Source of the DNA: Populus alba
Lineage: Eukaryota > Streptophyta > Magnoliopsida > Malpighiales > Salicaceae
Direction of reading: 5' to 3'
NCBI RefSeq assembly: GCF_005239225.2
Contig: NC_133289.1
Coordinates: 1,309,501 to 1,373,500, forward strand
Length of the DNA stretch: 64,000 bases
This document shows positions 44,950 through 55,800 of this stretch, in pieces (position 1 is the first letter of the stretch; each line of letters opens with the position of its first letter). The position numbers were made by a program, and so were the translations under genes. Under the pieces are notes generated by a model, which saw only the letters and a list, made by a program, of their open reading frames with translations, did no database searches and was not told the DNA's origin.

Positions 44950-45560
44950 GCAAAAATAGAAAATTATTTAGTTAATTCCCTTATTCTTGAATAACTACAA
45001 GGAACATCAAGAAAAATAATTTTGAAGGGAATCTACCTTCTTGACAAGTCTAAAAAATAGATGTTGTGGGATCCATCAACCATGACTTAGGACATTTTTA
45101 GTGCTGGAAAATAGAAAATTATTTAGTTAATTCCCTTATTCTTAAATATCTACAAGGAACATCAAGAAAAATAATTTTGAAGGGAATCTACCTTCTTGAA
45201 AAGTCTAAAATAGATGTTGTGGAATCCATCAAACATGACTTAGGTCATTTTTAGTGGTGGAAAATAGATAACTATTTAGTTAATTCTCTTATTCTTGAAT
45301 ATCTACAAGGAACATAAAGAAAAATAATTTTGAAGGGAATCTACCTTCTTGACAAGTCTAAAATAGATGTTGTGGGACCCATCAACCATGACTTAGGTCA
45401 TTTTTAGTGGTGGAAAATAGAAAATTATTTAGTTAATTCCCTTATTCTTAAATATCTACCAGGAACATCAAGAAAAATAATTTTGAAGGGAATTTATCTT
45501 CTTGAAAAGTCTAAAATAAATGTTGTGGAATCCATCAAACATGACTTAGGTTATTTTTAG
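44950..45560. repeat. Four-unit ~153-bp tandem array containing an LRR-exon fragment
   Basis: Units share ATTTAGTTAATTCCCTTATT, GGAACATCAAGAAAAATAAT, TTTTGAAGGGAATCTACC and CATGACTTAGG. The AATAATTTTGAAGGGAATCT block falls near 45,015, 45,170, 45,323 and 45,475. The same 20-mer lies inside the gene 1 LRR exon at 33,359-33,430, so the unit seems to include a piece of that exon. It is not open across units. Confidence 0.85.
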
Positions 45561-45699
45561 TGGTGGCCCCATTATCTGTCTTCTTCTTTTTTATTTTCCC
45601 TCTATTTTTTCGCTATAATTGCCCCACTTCAGCTATCTGCCAAAAAAAAGAAAGTGGCTTTAACAAAGCATCTATACCTCAGCCCTTTTATATTAGCAT

Positions 45700-46345
45700 C
45701 GATGACCCCAAAATTATTCTAATCTCCAATGCTTGGAATATGGTATGGCTTCTCTCGGTAGTTCCTTACAGTTCTTTGGTCACAGCTAAACGAACTCCGC
45801 CACTTGCAGCCATCGGTAAGTCTTACTCTCATGACCATCTTAGTCTTCATGGTTCAGGCCATTTAAGTATGCTCTCACTTCTACCGTATGTTCTTTGATT
45901 GATATACTTTTTCTGTCCTTTCAGGATTTAAATTTCCGCCCTGAATATTCAAGATCTATAAGCAGCCATCGGTAAGCATTTCTAACTCAATTTCTCTTTT
46001 AAAGGCTGTTCATTTGTTATGTTGAGTTACGAGTGATCAGATAAGGTTTCCTGCGTTGAACCATGGAGTCAATTTGCCAACGTAGGTAGTTGCTTAAACT
46101 GGACGTGCCTTCCATTTTTCTAATCAAATGTTTTTTTCAAGGACTAGAAAATAGAAATTCTATGATTTACTTGCATGTAATTGATGAAATGTTCGAATTT
46201 CAGAAGGCTAAAGATGGGAATGAAGTTTAAAATCTATATGGTCTGTAGGACGCTTTCGATTGTATCGCATTCGTGATTTATCATTATGGATGACTATGGA
46301 ATAAATAAATAAAAAGACATTCTTCTACAGGTAAAATACAAGAAG
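45700..46345 (+). promoter_or_regulatory. Probable spliced 5' leader of the NLR gene
   Basis: GCAGCCATCG is followed by GTAAGT at 45,814 and by GTAAGC at 45,972. CCTTTCAG precedes 45,925 and TTCTACAG precedes 46,331. This fits two leader introns ending 15 bases before the NLR start codon. No TATA box was chosen. Small frames here have no recognised domain. Confidence 0.4.
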
Positions 46346-48898
46346 ATGGCAGTAGTAGATGCTATGCTTCAAGGCCTGACACAACAAGTGTTCACAGCTC
46401 TGCAAGAACATGCTAGATTTGCACTTGACTTCAAAGATCAGTTTGAATTGATGAAGACCAGGCTAGACCTTACAAAGGCCCTGCTTGCTGACACAGAGAA
46501 CCTCAAGGAAAAGAAGAAAGTTGTCAAGGCCATTTTGATTAGATTGAGAGACCTAATTTACGAAGCTGACAACATAATGACAGATTGTCTTGTTAGAGAC
46601 GAATATCAGAAAGAAGCATCCTGCACCAGTTTGACACTTCAGAAGCCACTGTTCTGGTATCAAACAGGCAAGAAGTTGAAGGACGTTAATGCACAACTGG
46701 GGGAGATGGAGAAGTCACTAGGCGAGCATTTAAAATACCAGGACCAGAGCGACCATGGAGATAACACATCCCAGAGTATGAAATACACAGCACAGGACTA
46801 TGTTCCGTCTGAGATAATTGGACTAGAAGAGGATCTGAAAAGGTTAAGAGGCTGGATTGGCGACACAAAAGATGATCTTCTCCTAGTCGGCATCGTCGGG
46901 ATGGGAGGCTTGGGTAAAACCACCTTTGCCCAGAAAATTTTTAATGATCAACATGTAGCTGGTCGTTATGATAACATGATTTGGGTGTCGGTTTCTCAAG
47001 TTTCAAGTGACATGAGGATCATGAGGAGCATGCTGGAACAATTAGAATCGCGTTGCTCTGTGTCTGATGAAGCTCAAATGTTGCACAAACTCAATGAACT
47101 ACTTAAAGGCAAGTCATGCCTCATTGTTATGGATGATGTGTGGAACATTAATCAAGGATGGTGGATTCAATTTTTCTCAGGGTTGCAGAGTGCAGTTGGA
47201 GAAAGCAGCTGCATCATAATCACAACTCGAAACGAAGAAGTTTTAACTAGCATGGGAGTTGACAAGTCACGGATTCATCGGCCAAAATTGCTAACAGCCA
47301 ACGATAGCTGGTTGCTGTTCAGCAAATCTGCGTTTTCCAGGTGCAGGTATAGAAAATGCCCAGATGCTCAATTCGAAAGAGTTGGTAAAGAACTCTTGGA
47401 GAAATGCGGGGGACTTCCACTGGCAATCAAGGCAGTAGCAGCACTTTTGGCTCCAAGATCAAATTCAGTTAGCCAATGGAATGAAATCAATGAAAATTTT
47501 CATGAACTGACTGCCGGAAGAAATTTTACCTCAGTGATGGCGTCTCTTCAACTGAGCTATGATGAACTTCCAATACATTTAAAACAATGTCTATTGTGTT
47601 TTCTCCGTTTATCCTGAAGACTCGGAGATACAAGCAGAGCAACTGGTCCATTGGTGGGTTGCAGAGGGCTAATCCAGGGCAAGGGCTCAAAAACCGCAAA
47701 AGAATTGGGTTTTCGCTACCTCTCTGAACTAGTCACTAGGTGCTTGGTTGAAGCTGTGAATAGACGAGGATATGATGGAAGAGTCTACTGTTGCAAGATG
47801 CATGACATGGTGAGGGAACTGGCCACTAGAATAGCAGAGGAAGAGTCATTTGGCAAATTTGATGAACAGGGCAAGCAGGAAATGACTGCAAATTCTCGTT
47901 GGTTGGGTTTTACAAGTGAAATGAACCCAGAACCATTGAAGAAAAGTTCAAAGCTCAGAGCCTTGCTGATAATGTCAACCAATGATCAAGTTGTGTTTGG
48001 TAGGCATTTTGGGTTGCTTGGTTCTCTCAGGGTGTTGGATTTCTCCCTGACTAAGTTGGAGAAGATCTCCACAGAGGAACTCGTGGAATGGATTTCCTCT
48101 CTTAAACGCTTGGCATATTTGAATCTAAGTGGTATTGTAGGCCTTAAAGAAGTACCATATTCGTTCAGAAAGCTCCGCAACCTTCAGTTTTTGGTTTTTG
48201 CTGGACTCAATGAACTAGGCAAAATAGATCAAATCACTTCTTTGAAAAAGTTGGTGGTCTTGGATTTAGGATCTTGTTTCCAATACCTACCTTCAGGGAT
48301 CGAAAGGCTCTCCTATCTTCAAGAACTGTCTGGATTCAAAGTGGCATCCAATAGCAGATCAGCAGCAAGTTGCAAGTTTTGTGATCTTGAAAAACTTGTC
48401 CACCTAAGAGTGCTGAGAATGAGTATCGGCAAGGACAGTGAAATTACAGAAAATGAAAGGGATGTACTCTTGAAGCTCAAGAAGCTTAAGGTACTAGCCA
48501 TTGATGCCCAAGATTGTGAAGACAACATTATCTCTACGATGCTTAATATCCTTTCATCTCCTCCAAGTCTCCAAGAGTTGTATCTCAGGCGTTATCACCA
48601 AGATACTCTTCCTACATGGATCAATCCTGAAAGGCTTTCTAAATTGCAATACATTTGTATTGAGAATGGAGAGATCATTGACTTCCAAACAAGTCCTCTG
48701 TCTGTAGATGGAAGAGATTTTCCTTGGAACATTGAAGGTCTATGTTTTAAGGTCCTGCAAAAATTGAAGCTGGACTGGAAAAAGGTGGAAGAGGATATGC
48801 CTTCGTTACAATACGCAGAGGTCAGTGGTTGTCTGAATTTGAGAAATTTTCCACATCCTCTCGACAAGCTGGCTACATGGAGGAGGAGTGAAGATTGA
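46346..48898 (+). CDS. CC-NB-ARC-LRR protein, ZAR1/RPP13L4-like, with two frameshifts
   Basis: One long exon. Residues 1-110 form a coiled-coil with an EDVID-type motif (LRDLIYEADNIMTD). The NB-ARC follows: GMGGLGKTT P-loop near residue 190, IWVSVSQ, Walker B LIVMDDVW, ITTR, GGLPLAIK, then MHDMV after 47,800. The LRRs end at residue motif WNIEGLCFKVLQKLKLDW. Wording such as MRSML, SRIHRPKLL, SWLLF and SLQLSYDELP resembles Arabidopsis ZAR1, a resistosome NLR that senses modified kinases through pseudokinase partners. Frame: an extra base near 47,603 (in the RNBS-D region, read as CLLCF then YPEDSEIQ in another frame) gives TGA at 47,615-47,617. A missing base near 47,669 returns to the original frame, which stays open to TGA at 48,896. 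As it stands translation ends after 423 residues. It may be a recent pseudogene or a sequence error. Confidence 0.88.
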
Positions 48899-49399
48899 AG
48901 ATCGAAGAGTTGGGAATAGGAAAAAAAAAAAAAAAAACAAAGGATCATCTTCTCTACAAAGCTTTTGAGGATGTGGAAAATGTACCGGTGTGGCAAGAAC
49001 TCTGTGTGCTGCCTTGTTTGTTTGTTTGTTTGTTCAGTTTGGTTGTGATTTGTATTCAGCATCAGAAAGACTGAGTGTTTATTTTATGAAAATCCTGTAT
49101 TTTGCTGTAGAATTTCAATAACATCATAATGGAATGAGTATTTTTATTATTGTTGTTTTGATATTCCATACTGGCATAATATATTACACTTGGGAGCTCA
49201 TGCAAATGTGAAATATTTCTGTCTTTATGGGATTGAAAGTGAGATGCCACAATCTATTTTCAAAAAAAAAAAAATTCTAGAGTGAAAGTTCAGCTAGATG
49301 GAGACTGATCATGATGAAAGATAAAATTCTACTAAAAAAAGTCTAAACCATAAGAACTTTGTTTTGAATTTATATTATTAAATACTAGTAAAATGGTCT
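48899..49399. other. 3' flank of the NLR gene
   Basis: Includes a 20-base A run near 48,920 and (TTTG)n near 49,017-49,033. Probably 3' UTR and spacer. Opposite-strand frames here have no domain. Confidence 0.5.
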
Positions 49400-50597
49400 T
49401 AAACAAAACTAAAAAATTAAAAAAAGAAAAAAGAACTCTGGCTGGCTGGCGCTGCCTCCTCTCCTCTGCTCCTTCTTCTGCTTTCCTTTGCTTCGGTGAT
49501 GATGAAGGTGACGGCTTGCTGTTTGGGTTCTTCCTTTTTTATTCTGCTGCACGTTTTGTCTCCTTCTTTCCTCTTTGTTCTTGTGATTCTGCGAATGGCT
49601 GGTTCCCTTGCTTTTGGTATTTGATCGATCTCCTGTGCTCCCTCCGGTTTTCGTTTGTTGTTTTCGGCTGCCGAAGTTATGAAGGAACTCTGCCTTCCCT
49701 TTCCTCTGTTTCAACCCGCCCATGTCTTCCCCTGAGTTTTTTATTTTTTGTCTGGTTTGGGTCTGTCTTCTCCTCCAGTTTTTCTTCCTCTTCTCTGTGT
49801 TCTGGGTTTTGATCCCTTTTCCCCCTGGTTCTGCTCTGTTCTGCCTTTGTTTCGTTCCGGTCTTCGGTCTCTCGTTCCTGGTTTTTTGTCCCCCAAAGTC
49901 CTCCTCCATGCTGTTGGGTTTTCTTCTCCCTTTTATAGAGAAGATTGCCCCTCAACCAGTCCTGCCCTTGCAGGACTGTTATGGAATCCACGACCGAGAT
50001 CGTGGGCAAGAGACGGGGTCATGATTGGATTTGTTGCAGATTTTCAGGTCTTCGGTTGAATCGGAATGGAGAAGATGCACGATCCCCAGCACGGCGCCGT
50101 TTCAGCAGAAAGTGACATTTTCATTTTGACCCCTGCTTTCTTTGGAATTTTGGACAGTTGGACCTCAATTAAAATCCCTTTTAATTTTACCCTTGGATTA
50201 ATTTCAATTAAGTCTCCGAATTAATTAATCAAATCAAAGTTTAATTAAGTCCACAACCTTATTAGTTCTTTTAATTTTGCCATTTTAGATTAATTTCAAT
50301 TAAGTCCCTGAATTTATTTAATTAATGAAATCAAAGTTTAATTAAGTCCACAAACTTATTAATTCTTCTAATTTCATTAATTAAACTAATCCAAATTTTA
50401 AGTAAATTTCCAAACTTATTAATTCTTCAATTTCTGACCAATTTATTCTCAAATCTGATAATTTTATCCCTAAACTTCAAAATTTGTTGTCTTAACCCCA
50501 TTGTCAACTATATTTAATTTTTAATATTTGTTCCAAAATTGGGTTATGACAGTTTCTCCTTCTTTATAAATTTACTACACAAAGCTAAAGAAAATAA
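49400..50597 (-). mobile_element. LTR arm, minus orientation, with polypurine tract
   Basis: On the minus strand a purine tract (AAAGAAGGAGAAAC) is followed at 50,551 by TGTCATAACCC, a typical LTR start. Then come repeated GGACTTAATTGAAATT phrases, a GCGCCGT box near 50,090 and a TATAAAA box (49,931-49,937). The downstream end was not fixed. The whole arm mirrors the next feature. No polyprotein is present, and the open frames on both strands at 49.4-50.0 kb are compositional. The start resembles Gypsy-type LTRs. Confidence 0.65.
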
Positions 50598-52489
50598 AAT
50601 TTTTCAATATCTTTGCATCGTAAATATTATAAAGAGGAGGCAACTATCATAACCCAATTTTTAATAAACAATACAAAATCAATGATTAAAAAATATATAT
50701 TTGAGAATGGGGTTAAAATAATGCAAATTCAAAGTTCAGGGATGAAATTATCAGACTTGAGAATAAATTGATCAGAAATTGAAGAATTATTAAGTTTGGA
50801 AATTTACTTAAAATTTGGATTATTTTAATTAATGAAATTAGAAGAATTAATAAGTTCGTGGACTTAATTAAACTTTGATTTAATTAATTAAATAAATTCA
50901 GGGACTTAATTGAAATTTATCCAAAGGGGGAAAAATTGAAAGAATTAATTAAGGACCAAATTGAATAATCCAGGAATTAAGGACTGTTTTGTAAACAGTG
51001 TACCAATCTAGGGATTTAATTGAAATTTATCCAAAAAAGGGCAAAATTAAAAGAAATTTTTATTTGTTTAGGGGTCCAATTGCAGAATTTCCAAAGTTCA
51101 GGGGTCAAATTGAAAATTCCTGTTTTCCAGCCAAAACGGCACCGTTGCTAAGCAACAGCCGTGCGTTCTTCTCCTTCCCGCTTCAACAGGGAAGCTCCCG
51201 GTTCAACAGGGGAGCTGATAATCCTCAACAAATCTAATCTTGGACCACGTCTCTTGCCGATGATCTCGGTGGTGGAGGCATAAACACAGTCCTGCAAAGA
51301 TAGGACGCAGGGGGAGGGTTTAGCTTGGCTATAAAAAGGAAGAAGAAAACCCAGAAGAAAAGGAGGAAAAAACTAGAGAAAAAAACCAAGAAAAAACCCA
51401 GAAAAAAACCCATAAAGAAATGAAAGAGAAACCCAGAATTTACCTAGAAAAACAGAGCTAAGAACAGGAAACCGAACAAAAAAAAACCCAAAAACAGAGC
51501 AATTAACAAAAAAAAAAAAAGAGCAAACAAAACACAAAAAAAAAAAAGATACAGAGAAGAACAGCAACATCAATCCAGATTTCATCCCTGCTAGAAACCG
51601 ATTTTCATCCGAACTGTTTTCGCCCCTGCAGAAACCCAATTGATCACCGAACCGTGGGTTATTGACATAGAGCAGTCGAGCCACACCGTCGTTCCAACCT
51701 GCCTTAGCATCGCCAGAAACAGAAAGCAACCGATTCAAAGCAGCCACACCAGCGTTGCCGTCTTCTTCAATCGCTAGAAACAAGTGCGCCTTTTCATTTT
51801 TTTCTCTGTTCCTCGTGTTCAAATAATTGTTTGAACAGTGCGAAGGTAATTTAATTACCTTCGCACTGTTGATGCACGTGTGATCTGTATCACGCGTGCA
51901 TCTTGTTTTTGGACGGGTCACTGGCTTGGGCTAGTGACCCAGGCCGGGCTGGCTAGGTTCAGCCCAGCCACCTGTTGGGCTGGATTTAGCCCAACCCAGC
52001 CCAAAAATAAAAAAATATAAAAAATATATAAAATATATAATAAAAATTGTGTAGGTAAAAAATATATACATAAATGAATTTATTTTTTTTTATTTATTCA
52101 TTGACAAAAAAACACATAAAATAAAATAGGATAAATTTATTTAGTATATTCACTGACGCCAGAGTCAAGAATAAAAAATACTAAGGTAAATTTATTTTAT
52201 TTTATTTTGTTTCGCATGCGTAAAAAATAATTTGATAAAGAAATGAATTGATTTTTATTTTTTTATTCACATAAGATAAAATAGGATAAATTTATTTAGT
52301 ATATTCACTGACGCCAGAGTCAGGAATAAAAAATACTAAGGTAAATTTATTTTGTTTCGCATGCGTAAAAAATAATTTGATAAAGCAATGAATTGATTTT
52401 TATTTTTTTATTCACATAAGATAAAATAGGATAAATTTATTTAGTATATTCACGGACGCCAGAGTCAGGGATAAAAAATACTAAGGTAA
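50598..52489 (+). mobile_element. LTR arm, plus orientation, with polypurine tract
   Basis: AAAGAGGAGGCAAC precedes TATCATAACCC at 50,645 (LTR start, TG changed to TA). The order of motifs matches the reverse complement of the left arm: GGACTTAATTGAAATT repeats, AACGGCACCGTT at 51,135, GCAAGAGACGTGG-like sequence near 51,245 and a TATAAAAA box at 51,330. It continues through a GC-rich GGGCTGGATTTAGCCCA palindrome (51,978) and a tandem subrepeat (52,150-52,489), and is cut by the segmental-duplication junction. Confidence 0.65.
52150..52489. repeat. Tandem subrepeat, ~150-bp units, in the LTR arm
   Basis: GACGCCAGAGTCA recurs at 52,155, 52,310 and 52,455, each followed by ATAAAAAATACTAAGGTAAA. 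The first two are followed by TTTCGCATGCG. The third unit is cut short by the junction at 52,490. Confidence 0.85.
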
Positions 52490-52522
52490 ATTACAATAGG
52501 CTGTCTTTTGTTTCTCATGTTG
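52490..52522 (+). other. 33-nt filler at the duplication junction
   Basis: All 33 bases match 37,807-37,839 in the transmembrane exon of gene 1 (core CAATAGGCTGTCTTTTG). The piece sits exactly between the LTR tandem array and the start of duplication copy 2, overlapping it by one base. Confidence 0.9.
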
Positions 52523-52844
52523 ATGAGGAAGGATTACCTACAGGTTTCTGGCCTTGTAGCGGTGAGCCTTGCACATTCAAGGAGATCTCATATTCAAACT
52601 CTCCTTTGAAAATTTGGAGTTTAAAAATATCCCAAGAGAAGAAAGAGTAGCCCCTCAACTTCTATCTGATCATACGACTCCTCTACCTTATTTCATACTA
52701 ATTACTAACACTAGTTCCATAATTGTTTGACATTTGACAACAAAATGTAGGGCTGAACCAATTTCAAAAAAAAATGACAAGAGATTAATTATAATACTTT
52801 GTCTTATCTTTGGCCTTGACCTGACAGCTTTAATTTTTTTCCAG

Positions 52845-55800
52845 CTACTTGACAGCAAACAAACTTACTGGGAGGATCCCTGAGACTTTTGACAAACTTA
52901 TCCATCTGGAAACCTTGTGAGTTTTCCTTCTTTAATTTTTTTTTCTATTGCTATTTTAATTATTTTATTTTACGGTTTGGGCCAAAGCAGTGCAGTAGGT
53001 GGAAACTATTTGTCTGGTCAGATGCCTAGTTATATTGGAAATTGGGTCAACCTCACTAAACTGTAAGTCTTCTTTGACTTGTATATATATATAAATATAT
53101 ATTTCTGCAAATGATAGCAAAGCTAAATGTTATAGTCTATTAAATTTACAAAGCAAAACAATTTGGTGAATTTAGCTGACCGGTCCATTGTGTACTTTTC
53201 AGGATTCTTATAGGAAATAATTTTGAAGGGAATCTGCCTGCAGAAACTTTTAGTCTGCCAAAATTACAGAGATTGTATGTGCAGTGCTGTGATGACATGC
53301 ATTTTTTTTTATTTACATGTTCAGATACAAATGAAACATGCTGTTTTCTTATTAATGAATTCTAAAGTATTGTTCAATTATTCCAGGTTGGTCAGTGACG
53401 TAAGTAATCCTGGAATATCTTTCCCAAAACGTGAAGTAATACCTGAAAGTTTGATTTACTTGTGAGTATTCGTTTTTCTTCATTGGAGCCAAAAGTTTTA
53501 CCTTAGCGATTCTTATTACATTTGTCCACCAAGGTATAGTTCAGCTGTTAAGCTTGAGATTTCCACCAGTAGACCAGAAGTTCAAGTCCTGAAAAAGGAG
53601 GGATGAGATTTAAAAAGTGAGAGAGCTACCTCTTTTTGTGTCGCTCAAGAACCATTAGATCCTTCCATGAACCGAAAAATATATTTTAAAAAACAAAATT
53701 ATCTAGCAAATTTAAGTTGTTGACTACAAATATAGACTCCCTTACTTCTTCAATTATTTCTGCAGAGTTCTGAGAAATTGCGAAATTAATGGTTCAATAC
53801 CCGAATACATTGGCAAGTGGCCTGAATTATCATACCTGTACGTACGTGTACCTTCTTCATAATAATGCTGAGTTGTTTTAGTCTGTGGGCATCAAAACTT
53901 CAACATAAAATTCTATCTCAAGTTATCAATGTTGATTAGTATCGAACCAAGATTTGATGCGTTTTTGCTTTGTCTTGCAGTGATTTGAGCTTCAACAACT
54001 TAAGTGGTGGAGTTCCAGAATCATTTCAGAAACTGAATAAGTTGTATGTGTTTAATTTCTTCTTATATATAACATAACCAGCTCGCCAACCAGTGTTTCT
54101 AATGGGTTGGTGTTTCCTGCTTAGATTTTTAACAAGCAACGAACTTACTAAGCTTCCTTCCTGGATCACTAAGAAGCCGAAGCCATCTTCCTATCCTAAA
54201 GCGTAAGATCGTAGATTAGCATCCAATTCGCAAGCTTATTTGCAATTGTCTACTTTAGTTATGGAAATATGATTCAATAACGTCAAAAAAATTTCATTTC
54301 ATTTGATTGATCAGTCACCCGTAGCCTCCTTGAATTTCAATAGTTTGTTCATGTAGAAGATCTTTGGAATCATAGAAAATCAATGTACAGTACTTAACAA
54401 TAATTGGAAAACTATATTCATACAAAATTTCCATGCACAGATATTAAATAAATTTATTCATGCTTAACCCCTTACTAAAACATGTGAAACCCACAATTCA
54501 CCATTTATCAATTTTGATGTAATATCCTTTTTAAAGTTTGCTAGAGCACATTAGCAATGTCTTATTTGTACAATGTAATTTGTCCTTCTTCTTGCCGCTG
54601 TAGTGTCAAAGATTCATCTCAACCCAATAATTTAAAATGTTAGATGAGGTCTTAGTATATGATTTATATTATTCTCTAACACACCCCTTCAAGGAAAAAC
54701 TCTTCAGACTTGAAACTTGCACATGCTAACATTACCTGTGACTGCTTAGTCATTAAAACTCTAATATCATTTTAAAAAGAATCAATTTAATCCAAAAACT
54801 TAAGTTAGTAGGTTGAGGTCTCATGAGATGATCTATATTCTTCTCTAACATGTAGTAGGTGAGGAGAAAATCACTCATCTATTTTTTTTTCATGCCTAAA
54901 CATTTTGCTATCTTTAAATGGAAAAGTTTAGGTTGTTATGTGAGATTTTAAATTATAACTGTTTGGTTATTAAAATTTTAATATAATATTAAAAAAAATA
55001 TATCTCAATTCAAAAATAATTTTATATTACTCTAATCATTTTTATTATTTGGTACGTGGCAGAGATCTCTCATATAATAACTTCAATGTGAAATGTACAA
55101 ATGAAAAATGCTCTGGATTGGCAGCTGTAAACATGTAAGGGATTGGACAAAACTCGTATCTATTTTGCATTATATATGTGACAATTTTATTGACTTCTAA
55201 ATCACTTCTGAAAGTTTCTCACTGATTTTTGTTTTAATCTGATTTCATGATGTTATTGGTGCTTTTCCAGACTCCCGACTAGGTATGTGTGGTATCATCA
55301 TTCTTTCAAGAAGAGTGATCCTGAAGTATTCTAACAAATTAACTTTCGTGTTTCTTAGGTCATTTATTGATAACATGAAGACGGAAAAATGCTATCGAAA
55401 GCGTATGTTCATTCTTTGAAAGCTAAATTAAGTAGTGGCATATTCTGCATATCCAATTGGAATTCCATATATATTTTTTAATGAACCCAGCAGTCCATAG
55501 CCAGATAGTCTAAGAGTTTAGCCATGGCAATTAGTGGTTTATGGAGAAAGAGACTTGTATTACCATGACAGAGATTGGATTGCTTAGTTGATAGGCTACC
55601 ATGACCTAAAGGACAGTTTTATGCCCAAACTCAAAAAAAAAAAAAGGTGGTTTGAAAACGGTGGCCTCCTTGCAAGTGGGAAGGGGTCACTACCACTAAA
55701 GGCCTGTGGTTCAATTCCTTATCTAAATTAGTCCTTGAAAAGAGTATGAACAGGACTGTCAAGAAGGAATGTTAAAATTAAAATTGCATTTGGTTATAGT

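Noticed and set aside
45560..45898. 112-codon plus-strand frame upstream of the NLR
   Set aside because: No domain and crosses a good splice donor; more likely leader sequence of the NLR.
48595..49062. 155-codon minus-strand frame
   Set aside because: Antisense to the NLR LRR region and its 3' flank; no domain.
49393..50059. Several 100-166-codon frames on both strands
   Set aside because: They overlap one another inside a pyrimidine-rich LTR arm, consist of low-complexity F/S/L or K/R/E runs and contain no domain.
51373..51921. 182-codon minus-strand frame
   Set aside because: It lies in the A-rich part of the right LTR arm; the poly-F/V protein is a composition effect.
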